This document shows positions 33,607 through 42,155 of a stretch of 64,000 bases of DNA, piece after piece (positions within the stretch are counted from its first letter, which is position 1; every line of letters begins with the position of its first letter). The position numbers were made by a program, and so were the translations under genes. The notes under the pieces were generated by a model. That model did not search any database. It worked only from the letters and a program-made list of their open reading frames with translations, and was not told the origin of the DNA. Origin of the DNA: Novosphingobium malaysiense (GTDB lineage Bacteria; Pseudomonadota; Alphaproteobacteria; Sphingomonadales; Sphingomonadaceae); NCBI RefSeq assembly GCF_000802225.1, contig NZ_JTDI01000006.1, forward strand, positions 1-64,000, read 5' to 3'.

Positions 33607-33695
33607 GTTGCCGCCGCGATGCTGCGGCTCTCGGGCATCATCCCGGTCGAAGGCGCGATGCATGCCCCGCCGCGGCGGTTCGGCACGGTAATGGA

Positions 33696-35804
33696 ATGGA
33701 ACTGATGGATCTCAAATCGCTCGATGTGCTTCTCAAGCCGCGTTCCGTGGCCGTGATCGGTGCCTCGGACAATCCCCACCGCCTGCCCGGGATGTCGTTG
33801 GCATACATGAAGCTGGCCGGGTTCGAAGGCGACCTCTGGCCGGTGAACCCGAAGCGCGAGACTGTGCAGGGGCTGAAGGCCTATCCCTCGGTCGATGACC
33901 TGCCGGGCACGCCGGACGTCGCCATCATCGCGACCCCGGCGCACCTCGTCCAGCAGGCCGTGGAGGATTGCAGCCGCCTCGGCGTCGGAGCGGTCGTCAT
34001 TTTCGCGGTCGGATACAGCGAGGCGAACGAAGAAGGACGCAAGGCCGAGCAGGCATTGCTCGATGCGGCACGCAAGTCGGGCATGCGCGTCCTGGGACCG
34101 AATTGTCTTGGCTGCTTCAATGCGGCGACCGGCTACTATGGTACGATCTCCATCTCGCTGGCAAGCGGCCTGCCGACGGCCGGAAATGTCGCCGTGGTCA
34201 GCCAGAGCGGCGCTTACGGTGAACAGCTGGCCTACCTTCTCAAGGAACGCGGTGTCGGGGTTCGTTACCTGGTAACTACCGGCAACGCCTGCGACGTCGA
34301 CGTGGGCAGCGCTATCGACTGGATGGCGGCGCAGGACGATGTCGACGTCATCGTCGGCTATGCGGAAGGCGTGGGCGATAGGGACCGTTTCGTCTCGGCA
34401 CTCGAACGTGCCCAGGCGGCGGGAAAGCAGCTCGTGTTCATGAAGGTCGGGCAGTCCGAAACCGGCATGGCCGCGGCGATGAGCCACACGGCATCGCTTG
34501 CCGGTGACGACAAGGTCTGGGATGCCGTGCTGCGCAAATATGGAGCGTACCGACCCGTCTCTACAGAGGAACAGGTCGATATTGCCTACGCGGCCTCACG
34601 CGGTCTGCTGCCGGCCGGACGCAAGCTCGGCATCCTCACGGTGTCGGGAGGGTTTGGCATCCAGCTTTGCGATGCGGCCGACCAGTATGGCCTCGAGGTG
34701 GCGCCCCTGCGCGACGAGGTCGCTCGAGAACTGACCGAGTTGCTCCCCTTCGGCTCGATCAACAATCCGGTCGATGCCTCGGGGCAGATCGTGGGCGAAC
34801 TGGAACGGCTCAAGGCCAGCATCGCCTGCCTCTCCGATCCCGCTGCCGGGTACGACGCGACGGCGGTCATCCTCGGCTCGGTGCCGCTTGGCCCCGGCAT
34901 GGGCACTGTCCTCGTCGACGCCTTGCTGGAACTGGCGCCAACGGTCCGCGATCGCCTGGTCGCGCTGTGCTGCGTGGCGGACCGCGAAACGGTGCTGCGC
35001 GTGGAGCAGGCCGGATATCTGGTGTTTGCCGATGTTCACGATGCGGCGCGGGCGATTGCTGCCCTTGCGACCCTTTCGGAATACAAGAGCCGGCAAGCAA
35101 GCGGTGCCATCGCGCTGCCGTCACCGATTCCGCGCGGGGGCAAGCTTTCCGAATTCGATGCAAAGCGCGTTCTCGAAGCAGCGGGCCTTCCGGTGCCGCC
35201 GGAGCGTCTCGCCCGATCCGCCGATGAAGCAGTCGCTGCAGCCGATGCCATCGGCTATCCGGTCGTTCTCAAGGTCTGTTCGCCCGACATCCTCCACAAG
35301 ACGGAAATCGGCGGCATCCTGCTGAATCTTCCCGACGCGTCTGCCGTGCGCGAGGGCTATGCCACTCTGGTGGAGCGTGCCGCCTCGGCGGGATTTGCCG
35401 AGAGCGCGCTGCAAGGCATTCTCGTCACCGGCATGGCGCCTCGGGGGACAGAGACCATTCTCGGCGTTCAGGTCGACCCCACGTTCGGGTCGACCGTGCT
35501 GTTCGGGCTGGGCGGCATCCATGTCGAGGTGATGAAGGACAGTGCCTTGCGCCTTGCGCCCGTGAGCGAAGAAGAGGCCCACGAGATGATTCGCGAAATC
35601 AAGAGCTTCCCGCTTCTCAACGGGGTGAGGGGCAGCCGGCCTTCGGACCTCGATACCCTGGCACGGGCGATCGCATCGCTTTCCCGGTTTGCCGCTGCAA
35701 ATGCCGACACCATCACCAGCGTGGACGTAAATCCCTTCGTCGTCTGGGAAGAAGGCAAGGGCGGTGCCGCGCTCGATGCGCTGATCTCCGTGCGGGAGGA
35801 CTGA
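33696..35804 (+). CDS. NDP-forming acyl-CoA synthetase (acetate-CoA ligase/FerA family)
   Basis: A 702-residue single-chain enzyme with fused succinyl-CoA-synthetase-like domains. The N-terminal CoA-binding domain is RSVAVIGASDNPHRLPG...LWPVNPKRETVQG. The alpha-like domain contains the phosphohistidine loop AMSHTASLAGDDKVWDA (His264). A C-terminal ATP-grasp domain (SEFDAKRVLEAAGLPVPPER, YPVVLKVCSPDILHKTEIGG) completes it. It makes acyl-CoA plus ADP and phosphate. The sphingomonad feruloyl-CoA synthetase FerA is of this type, so activation of an aromatic or side-chain acid is plausible. In-frame ATGs lie at 33696 and 33705; the start is uncertain by nine bases. Confidence 0.85.
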   Translation: MELMDLKSLDVLLKPRSVAVIGASDNPHRLPGMSLAYMKLAGFEGDLWPVNPKRETVQGLKAYPSVDDLPGTPDVAIIATPAHLVQQAVEDCSRLGVGAVVIFAVGYSEANEEGRKAEQALLDAARKSGMRVLGPNCLGCFNAATGYYGTISISLASGLPTAGNVAVVSQSGAYGEQLAYLLKERGVGVRYLVTTGNACDVDVGSAIDWMAAQDDVDVIVGYAEGVGDRDRFVSALERAQAAGKQLVFMKVGQSETGMAAAMSHTASLAGDDKVWDAVLRKYGAYRPVSTEEQVDIAYAASRGLLPAGRKLGILTVSGGFGIQLCDAADQYGLEVAPLRDEVARELTELLPFGSINNPVDASGQIVGELERLKASIACLSDPAAGYDATAVILGSVPLGPGMGTVLVDALLELAPTVRDRLVALCCVADRETVLRVEQAGYLVFADVHDAARAIAALATLSEYKSRQASGAIALPSPIPRGGKLSEFDAKRVLEAAGLPVPPERLARSADEAVAAADAIGYPVVLKVCSPDILHKTEIGGILLNLPDASAVREGYATLVERAASAGFAESALQGILVTGMAPRGTETILGVQVDPTFGSTVLFGLGGIHVEVMKDSALRLAPVSEEEAHEMIREIKSFPLLNGVRGSRPSDLDTLARAIASLSRFAAANADTITSVDVNPFVVWEEGKGGAALDALISVRED

Positions 35805-35850
35805 TCGGTTGGCAATCTCCTCCAGCCCCCGCGTTCAATAGAGGCTGGCG

Positions 35851-36570
35851 ATGGCCCGTTTCATCCTTGTCCATGGTGCATGGCACGGCGGCTGGTGCTG
35901 GGAGGAGGTCGTCCCCTTGCTCGAGATGCGCGGGCACACGGTGCTTGCGCCGGACCTGCCCGGCATGGGTGAGGATGCCAAGGGCGGATATGTCGCCACG
36001 CTGGACGAATGGGCAGCCTGCATAGCGGGTCTGGCGGCGGCCGGGCCGCCGCCCATTCTGGTCGGACATAGCCGGGGCGGCATCGTCGTCAGCCGTGCCG
36101 CGGAGATCGCGCCGCGTGCGATTGTGCGCTCCGTCTATCTTTCCGCGGCCATGCCTTTGCCTGGGCAGAGCATCCGGGAGGCTTTCGCCGACTTCCCCAG
36201 CGAGGCCGTGCAGCGGGCCGTCGTGCCCTCTGCCGATGGGCGCACCTTGCAGTGGTCGGACCGGGCACAGGCGGCAGCGTTCTTCTTCGGCACCACGCCC
36301 GAGCATTTCATCGATGCCGCTTTCGAACGGTTCACGGCCGAGCCGGCCGCTGTCGCAGACACGCCGCTTGTCTTGTCCGCCGGGCAATACGGCACGGTGC
36401 CGCGAACGTTCGTCCGCTGTCTGCGCGACAACGCCGTGCCGTTGGCGCTTCAGGATAAGATGATTGCGGAACAGCCCTGCGAGACCGTCACGCTCGATAC
36501 CGACCATTCCCCATTCTATTGCGCGCCCGAAGACCTGGCCGCTGTGCTCGACGGCCTTGCGGGGCGATAG
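35851..36570 (+). CDS. Alpha/beta hydrolase, small esterase-like
   Basis: A 239-residue enzyme of the EstC/plant methylesterase-like group. It has FILVHGAWHGGWCWEEVVP at the N-terminus, the nucleophile elbow VGHSRGGIVVSRAAE, and DTDHSPFYCAPEDLA near the end with the catalytic His. It is much shorter than the C-C hydrolases in this region and lacks their GSGPG loop, so ester hydrolysis is more likely than C-C cleavage. It lies 46 bases downstream of the acyl-CoA synthetase in the same direction. Confidence 0.78.
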   Translation: MARFILVHGAWHGGWCWEEVVPLLEMRGHTVLAPDLPGMGEDAKGGYVATLDEWAACIAGLAAAGPPPILVGHSRGGIVVSRAAEIAPRAIVRSVYLSAAMPLPGQSIREAFADFPSEAVQRAVVPSADGRTLQWSDRAQAAAFFFGTTPEHFIDAAFERFTAEPAAVADTPLVLSAGQYGTVPRTFVRCLRDNAVPLALQDKMIAEQPCETVTLDTDHSPFYCAPEDLAAVLDGLAGR

Positions 36571-36613
36571 CACCTTGTCGCCCTGATTGGCTCAAGGGCG
36601 ATCGTTGCTTCCA

Positions 36614-36631
36614 TTAGTCCGCTTGGACGTA
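36614..36631. promoter_or_regulatory. Cluster dyad box, upstream of the sulfatase
   Basis: TTAGTC-CGCTTG-GACGTA, 138 bases before the chosen sulfatase start. No clear -10 at the standard spacing. Confidence 0.55.
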
Positions 36632-36769
36632 GAGCCCCACGATGCGCATTCTGCACAAGATACGATGCTTTCGGGACAGATGGGCCTGAGTGAATTCTGC
36701 CTTCGCGTGGTCTCAGCCCTTCAGGGATATCCTGAAATCATCGGGAAATATAAACGTCGGGGTGAGGCG

Positions 36770-39091
36770 ATGCGAAAATGGCGAGGAGTTCTGTATATAT
36801 CCGCGGCATGTGCGGCGCTTGTCCATTTGCCCGCGCAAGCTGCATCCGATCCGGCAGCAGCGAGTGCGCCGGCGCCCCTGCCGTCTTCGTTCCCGCCACT
36901 GGCTGAAGCAGCGGCAGGCGCTCCCAACATACTTCTCGTGCTGACCGATGACGTCGGGTTCGGAGCTGCATCGGCCTTCGGCGGGCCCGTGCCTACGCCC
37001 AACCTGGAGCGGCTGGCCCAAAACGGGCTCAAATATACCCGCTTCCACACGACAGCGATGTGCTCGCCGACGCGCGCTGCCCTGCTGACGGGGCGCAACC
37101 ATCATGCCGTAGGGACCGGATCGCTTACCGACTTTGCAATGGGTGCGCCCGGCTATACGGGCATGATCCCCAAGAGCGCCGCCACGATTGGCGAAGTGCT
37201 GCGGGAGCTGGGCTACAGCACGGCCTGGTTCGGCAAGCATCACAACGTTCCCAAGGGGCCGTTTAGCGGTGCCGGACCGTTAGACTATATGCCGAACCAC
37301 CTGGGTTTCGACTATTTCTACGGCTTTATCGGTTCCGATACCGACCAATGGTATCCCACCTTGTATCGCAATGGCGTGCGCGTGATCGATGACGCAGACC
37401 AGCCAATCCTTGACCAACGCCTTGCCGACGATGCGATACACTGGATCCACCAGCAGCAGGCGAACGGCCAAGGAAAGCCGTTTTTCATATATTATGCGCC
37501 CGGTTCTGCCCACACGCCCCATCAGGCGCCGACCGAATGGATCGATAGGTTTCGCGGGCAGTTCGCTGCCGGATGGGAAGTGGTTCGAAAGCAAACCCTG
37601 GCGCGGCAGAAGGCGATGGGACTGATTCCCGGCAATACGAAACTGCCGCCATGGCCTGACGACCTGCCCCACTGGGATGATCTGGCACCTAAGGAACGGG
37701 CTTTTCAGCAGCGCGCCATGGAAGCCTTTGCAGCGCAGCTGGCATTCCAGGATGCCCAGTTCGGCCGCCTTCTCGATGAACTGGCCCGCATGGATGAACT
37801 CGACAACACGCTGATCGTGTTCATCGAAGGGGACAATGGCCCGGATGCGGCGGCATCGCCGGACGGCTCCCTTGCGGAGGGCGGAGAGCATGCCAATCGC
37901 AAGCTTTCGCAGGAAGAGCACTGGTCGATGATCGACAGGCTCGGCGGCCCCAGCGCAGGCAGCAACTATGGTTCAGCCTGGGCCCAGGCTATGGCGAGCC
38001 CATTCCCATACTACAAGCAGATCGCGTCCCACCTGGGTGGCACGCGCAACGGAATGGTGATCTCATGGCCCGACGGGATAGCGGCGCGTGGCATCCGGAC
38101 ACAGTACAGCCATGTGATCGACGTCTATCCGACATTGCTGGACGCTGCCGGCATCGTCGTGCCGCAAGAGGTTGGCGGAATCCCGCAGCAGCCCGTGGAC
38201 GGCATCGACCTTTCCTATTCCTTTGCCGATGCGCAGGCGCCGTCGCAGCGCAAGACCCAGTATTACGAGATGTTGGGAAACCGGGCGATTTACGACGACG
38301 GCTGGCTGGCCGCGACGAAGCCGGTGCGCCAGCCCTGGAAGATGGCGTCAGGGCCCGATGCGGCCATCAACAAGGCGCCCGACTATGAGTGGGGGCTCTA
38401 TGATCTGCGACACGATTTCAACGAGACGCAAGATCTGGCCGCTCGCTATCCGGACCGGCTCGATGCCCTGAAGAAGGTCTTTGACCAGCAGGCTCTGCGC
38501 TACCATGTCTATCCGGTAAATGACCGGACGGACATGACGCGTGTCACCTTGGGTGCCCGGGCCTATGTCGCCCCCCGCGATCACTATGTCTATTGGGGCA
38601 AGGGGCTGACAATCGCGCGCGACGATGCGCCGCAAATGGCCGCGCGGTCGTTCACGATCACGGCGCATGTGACCGGTGGCGACGGCGTCTTGCTGGCAAC
38701 CGGAAGCCGCCGGGGCGGATGGAGCTTCGGCATAAGGGACGGACATCCCTTTGCGCACCAGGCATTCACGCTCATGCCTTCCGATCAGTTCGAACTGGTC
38801 TCGCCTCAGATCGTGTCGTCAGGGCAGGACGTTACGCTGACCTTCGATTTCGACTATGACGGTGGCGGCATGGGCAAGGGCGGGATCGTCTCGATCGCGA
38901 TCGATGGCCGCAAGGTTGCCCACGGGCGCGTCGAACAATCCATACTCGTCGGTGATCCCGTCAATGAAACCTTCGACATCGGTCTGGATACGGGCGTTCC
39001 GGTAGTCGAAGTCCGCTCTCCTTCGAACTCATTTACCGGCGACCTGAAGAAGCTCTCAGTAGACCTCGGTCCGATCGGATCGCATCGGTGA
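36770..39091 (+). CDS. Exported arylsulfatase
   Basis: A 773-residue type I sulfatase that hydrolyses sulfate esters. ATG at 36770 gives a signal peptide (MRKWRGVLYISAACAALVHL, then PAQAAS with an AxA cleavage site); longer frames upstream lose it and overlap the dyad box. Metal ligands begin with LVLTDDVGFG (about 57-66). The modification motif is CSPTR with Cys98 as the formylglycine precursor, and TGRNHH and a later EGDNGPDAAAS segment match the family. The C-terminal 200 residues form a beta-rich extension. Location is probably periplasmic. It could release a sulfated substrate (for example a sulfated phenol or sterol); no sulfonate or sulfate transporter is nearby. Confidence 0.9.
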   Translation: MRKWRGVLYISAACAALVHLPAQAASDPAAASAPAPLPSSFPPLAEAAAGAPNILLVLTDDVGFGAASAFGGPVPTPNLERLAQNGLKYTRFHTTAMCSPTRAALLTGRNHHAVGTGSLTDFAMGAPGYTGMIPKSAATIGEVLRELGYSTAWFGKHHNVPKGPFSGAGPLDYMPNHLGFDYFYGFIGSDTDQWYPTLYRNGVRVIDDADQPILDQRLADDAIHWIHQQQANGQGKPFFIYYAPGSAHTPHQAPTEWIDRFRGQFAAGWEVVRKQTLARQKAMGLIPGNTKLPPWPDDLPHWDDLAPKERAFQQRAMEAFAAQLAFQDAQFGRLLDELARMDELDNTLIVFIEGDNGPDAAASPDGSLAEGGEHANRKLSQEEHWSMIDRLGGPSAGSNYGSAWAQAMASPFPYYKQIASHLGGTRNGMVISWPDGIAARGIRTQYSHVIDVYPTLLDAAGIVVPQEVGGIPQQPVDGIDLSYSFADAQAPSQRKTQYYEMLGNRAIYDDGWLAATKPVRQPWKMASGPDAAINKAPDYEWGLYDLRHDFNETQDLAARYPDRLDALKKVFDQQALRYHVYPVNDRTDMTRVTLGARAYVAPRDHYVYWGKGLTIARDDAPQMAARSFTITAHVTGGDGVLLATGSRRGGWSFGIRDGHPFAHQAFTLMPSDQFELVSPQIVSSGQDVTLTFDFDYDGGGMGKGGIVSIAIDGRKVAHGRVEQSILVGDPVNETFDIGLDTGVPVVEVRSPSNSFTGDLKKLSVDLGPIGSHR

Positions 39092-39148
39092 GGCCGGACA
39101 CACGGTCGATCTGCCCGGCTCGCTGCTGCCCCCGACTGCCTACCGATG

Positions 39149-41551
39149 CTATTGGGGCAAGGCAAAGGCCACAAGGGCATCGCCTGTCTTGGACTGGAGT
39201 GGAATATTGCCGCCGGCCGCGATCACGACGAACTGGCGTTTGGACTTGTTTGACCAGTAAGTCATCGGGCTGGCTTGTCCGCCGGCGGGAAGCCGTGCGC
39301 TCCACAGCGTTTTTCCGGTTGCCTCGTCGAGAGCGCGCAGGGCCCGTTCCTGTGCAGCGGCGATGAAGACGATTCCGCTGCGGGTAATCAGCGAACCGCC
39401 GGTGTTGGGCAGCCCCATGGAGAGCGGCAGCATCGAAGGTATGCCCATGGGGCCGCTGTCCCGTGCCGAGCCGAGCGGGCGGGTCCAGATCAGCTTGCCC
39501 GTTCTCAGATTGACTGCCGACACCTTGCCGAAGGGCGGTTCGTTGCAGGGAACCCCGAGAGGCGAGAGAAACCCGGCCGCAGTCGCCGCGTAGGGCGTGC
39601 CCTCCTGCGGCATGTTGAGGCCGATCTTGGCTTTTCCGGCGCTGCGCTTGATTCCCATCGCATCTGCAACCCGGCGCTCGATCAGCGTGATAACGGTCCC
39701 CATGCGATTGGAATTCACGATCATCACATCGCGATCGCGGTCCACCGCAACACTGCCCCAGTCGATGCCGCCCATGAACCCGGGATGGGCAATCGCGGTC
39801 CTGACTCCGGGGGGCGTCATCCTGCCCTCGTAGCGGTGTTCCTTGAAGGCGGTCCGGCACCAGAGCTGGTCGAAGGGGGTAAGGCCCCACATGTCACGCT
39901 CCTGCCAGGTCGCTCCGCCGAAGGCAGGCAGGGCCTCGGAAAACGGCTGCGTGGAGGCGAGCCGCTCGCCCGCAACCAGCCCGCCCTGCGGGACTGTTCG
40001 CTCCTCGATCGGGAAGATCGGTTCGCCGGTCTGCCGGTCGAGGACGAAGATTTCGCCCCGTTTGGTCGCCTGCACCAGAGCCTTGCGGACACCGGCTGGC
40101 GTGGCGATGTCGACGAGGCCGGGCTGGGCGGCGACGTCGTAGTCCCAGATGTCATGGTGCGCGGTCTGGAAAAACCAGCGCAATTTGCCCGTTTCGGCGT
40201 CGATCGCGACCACGGAGCTGGAAAACCGGTCGTCGAAATCGCGGCGGTTCCCGCCATAGTAGTCCGGGGTGGCGTTGCCCGTCGGGGCGAAAACGAGGCC
40301 GAGATCCGGATCCGCGCTCATCGGCGCCCAGCTGTTGGGCGTGGAATCGGTGTAGGTTTCGCCTGGCGGCGGCGGGCCCTGGCGATCGAGGCGGCCTACG
40401 TCGAACGCCCATGCCAGTTTTCCGGTGATCGCATCGAAAGCCCGGATCACGCCGGAAGGTTCGCCCCACAGCAAGCCATCGGCCACGCCCCCGCCGAGCA
40501 CGATCTTGCCGCGTACGAGCGTTGGCGCGGAGGAGACGAAATAGTAGCCCGGCTCATGTGTGCCGAGACCCTCCATGAGGTCCACTTGTCCGCCATCCCC
40601 GAAATCCGTGCATGGCTTTCCGGTAAGGGCGTCGAGAGCGATCAGTCTGGCATCGAGCGTATTCGTGATGACGCGCTTGGCACACGGGCCGCGCCCATCA
40701 CCCGGCTTTTCGAAGTAGGCCACCCCCCTGCAGGCGTGGATGGCATAAGTGCCGGGCGCGATCCTGGAATCGAATCGCCAATTGGTACGGCCGGTTTCGG
40801 CGTCAAGCGCGATCACGTCGTTGAGGCCGGTGCACACGTATAGCGTGTTTCCGATCTTCAGTGGAGTGACCTGCAGGCTTCCTTCGGCGCGGCCCGGTAC
40901 TCGCCCGAGGTGGGCTGTCCAGGCAACTTCGAGCTGCCCGACATTATCCTTGTCGATCTGGTCGAGCGGGCTGAAGCGTGATCCTCCGGGATCGTTGCCG
41001 TAGTTGCGCCAGTCGCGGCCATCAGAGGTCGTGGTCAGTGAGCTGGCCTTGGACACCTTTTCCGGGAGGGCGCCGGATACACCGGCCTGGTAGATCGGAT
41101 CGGGTTTGTTGTCGCCGCGGGTGGTGCCGAGCCAGCTTCCGATTGGGGCGGCTAGGGCGAAGGAGGCCAGAAACACACCCCAGCCGGCCCTCGCGGTCTT
41201 GCCCTTCTGGTGGCCTGTGCGGTTCGAAACGCCGGGAAGCAGAAATCCAAGCCCCAATACCAGGAAGAAGGCGAGGCGGGGGAGTAGTGCCCATCCGTCG
41301 AGCCCGGCTTCCCAGAATGCCCACGCCGCCGTAAAAACCAGCACGGTCGCATAAAGGGGCCGCGCGAGCCGGTGCCGAAAGGCGGTGAGGGCGGCAATGC
41401 CGATCAGAACCGCGCCGCACAGCGCGTAGTACGCCGAACCCCCGAGGCTGACGAGGTGCGCGCCTCCGGCCAGAAGCGCAAGTCCGGACGCGGCCAGGAC
41501 GAGTGCGTACAAGAGGCGCACGACCCCGCCTGCTTTGATGGCCATGGGCAT
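39149..41551 (-). CDS. Membrane-bound PQQ-dependent dehydrogenase (glucose/quinate dehydrogenase type)
   Basis: An 800-residue quinoprotein. The first 130 residues carry about five hydrophobic segments (membrane anchor), and the rest is a beta-propeller that binds PQQ and calcium in the periplasm and passes electrons to ubiquinone. Family marks are WRNYGNDPGGSRFSPLDQI, NWRFDSRIAPG, FAPTGNATPDYYGGNRRDF, HHDIWDYDVAAQP and GGIDWGSVAVD. Length matches Gcd/QuiA. GGGGAGAGAGGA precedes the ATG. No pqq biosynthesis gene is in the window. It lies 36 bases downstream of an NTF2-like gene on the same strand, so it is probably in the operon that starts with the HsaA-like monooxygenase. Confidence 0.9.
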   Translation of the reverse strand: MPMAIKAGGVVRLLYALVLAASGLALLAGGAHLVSLGGSAYYALCGAVLIGIAALTAFRHRLARPLYATVLVFTAAWAFWEAGLDGWALLPRLAFFLVLGLGFLLPGVSNRTGHQKGKTARAGWGVFLASFALAAPIGSWLGTTRGDNKPDPIYQAGVSGALPEKVSKASSLTTTSDGRDWRNYGNDPGGSRFSPLDQIDKDNVGQLEVAWTAHLGRVPGRAEGSLQVTPLKIGNTLYVCTGLNDVIALDAETGRTNWRFDSRIAPGTYAIHACRGVAYFEKPGDGRGPCAKRVITNTLDARLIALDALTGKPCTDFGDGGQVDLMEGLGTHEPGYYFVSSAPTLVRGKIVLGGGVADGLLWGEPSGVIRAFDAITGKLAWAFDVGRLDRQGPPPPGETYTDSTPNSWAPMSADPDLGLVFAPTGNATPDYYGGNRRDFDDRFSSSVVAIDAETGKLRWFFQTAHHDIWDYDVAAQPGLVDIATPAGVRKALVQATKRGEIFVLDRQTGEPIFPIEERTVPQGGLVAGERLASTQPFSEALPAFGGATWQERDMWGLTPFDQLWCRTAFKEHRYEGRMTPPGVRTAIAHPGFMGGIDWGSVAVDRDRDVMIVNSNRMGTVITLIERRVADAMGIKRSAGKAKIGLNMPQEGTPYAATAAGFLSPLGVPCNEPPFGKVSAVNLRTGKLIWTRPLGSARDSGPMGIPSMLPLSMGLPNTGGSLITRSGIVFIAAAQERALRALDEATGKTLWSARLPAGGQASPMTYWSNKSKRQFVVIAAGGNIPLQSKTGDALVAFALPQ

Positions 41552-41587
41552 TCCTCTCTCCCCTGTCGCGCCTGGAAGGCTACGCGT

Positions 41588-42070
41588 TCAGGCTGTGATC
41601 TTTTCTGCTATGTAAAGGCGGGTCAGCCGCATTTCGGCGATCTGCCAGCCGCTTTCGGTCTTCAGGTAAGTCTCGTGATAATGGCCGTAGGCATGAAGGC
41701 TGTGGCGGGGCTGGTTCGCGCCATTGCGAATGATATCTTCCATCGCCCAGATGCCGCTTGCATGCTCCGCGTCTTGTACCGTGATCTCCGGGCAATGGCC
41801 GTGGTGCACGGTGTGCATCGGCCCGAGGGCATCCTTCAACATCGCCACGAAGGCGTCCCGCCCCACAAGTTTGAAGTTGTCGTCGAAGGGTGGCACCCAC
41901 TGCCCGCTGTTGGGGTCCGGCACGCTCCATGCCTGGGACATGTCGAAGTGGGCGTCGGGCGTGAAGACGTTGACGAGGGCATCCCAGTCCTTGGCGTCCA
42001 TGCAGCGGAAGTATCGGGCCTTGAGTTGCTTGATATCCTCGATTGCCAGCAACCGCGTTACTGCATCCAT
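41588..42070 (-). CDS. SnoaL/NTF2-like protein (dehydratase-like)
   Basis: A 160-residue NTF2-fold protein: AIEDIKQLKARYFRCMDAKD at the N-terminus, DWDALVNVFTPDAHFD, HHGHCPEITV, and the final YHETYLKTESGWQIAEMRL. This layout resembles scytalone dehydratase and hydroxysteroid dehydratases. I chose ATG at 42068-42070 because GGAGGAG precedes it; the longer frame reads through a perfect hairpin. It sits between the HsaA-like and PQQ dehydrogenase genes. Confidence 0.75.
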   Translation of the reverse strand: MDAVTRLLAIEDIKQLKARYFRCMDAKDWDALVNVFTPDAHFDMSQAWSVPDPNSGQWVPPFDDNFKLVGRDAFVAMLKDALGPMHTVHHGHCPEITVQDAEHASGIWAMEDIIRNGANQPRHSLHAYGHYHETYLKTESGWQIAEMRLTRLYIAEKITA

Positions 42071-42103
42071 TACCCTTTTCTCCTCCCCGAACTCGCCATC
42101 GCA

Positions 42104-42141
42104 AGCGGGGCCGCCATCGATCGAACGATGGCGGCCCCGCT
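42104..42141 (-). other. 16-bp perfect intercistronic hairpin
   Basis: AGCGGGGCCGCCATCG (42104-42119) pairs perfectly with 42126-42141 around a 6-base loop, between the HsaA-like stop and the NTF2-like start. There is no T tract, so it is more likely a transcript-stabilising or processing element, or an attenuator, than a full terminator. Confidence 0.65.
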
Positions 42142-42155
42142 GCTTCAACAGGTGG

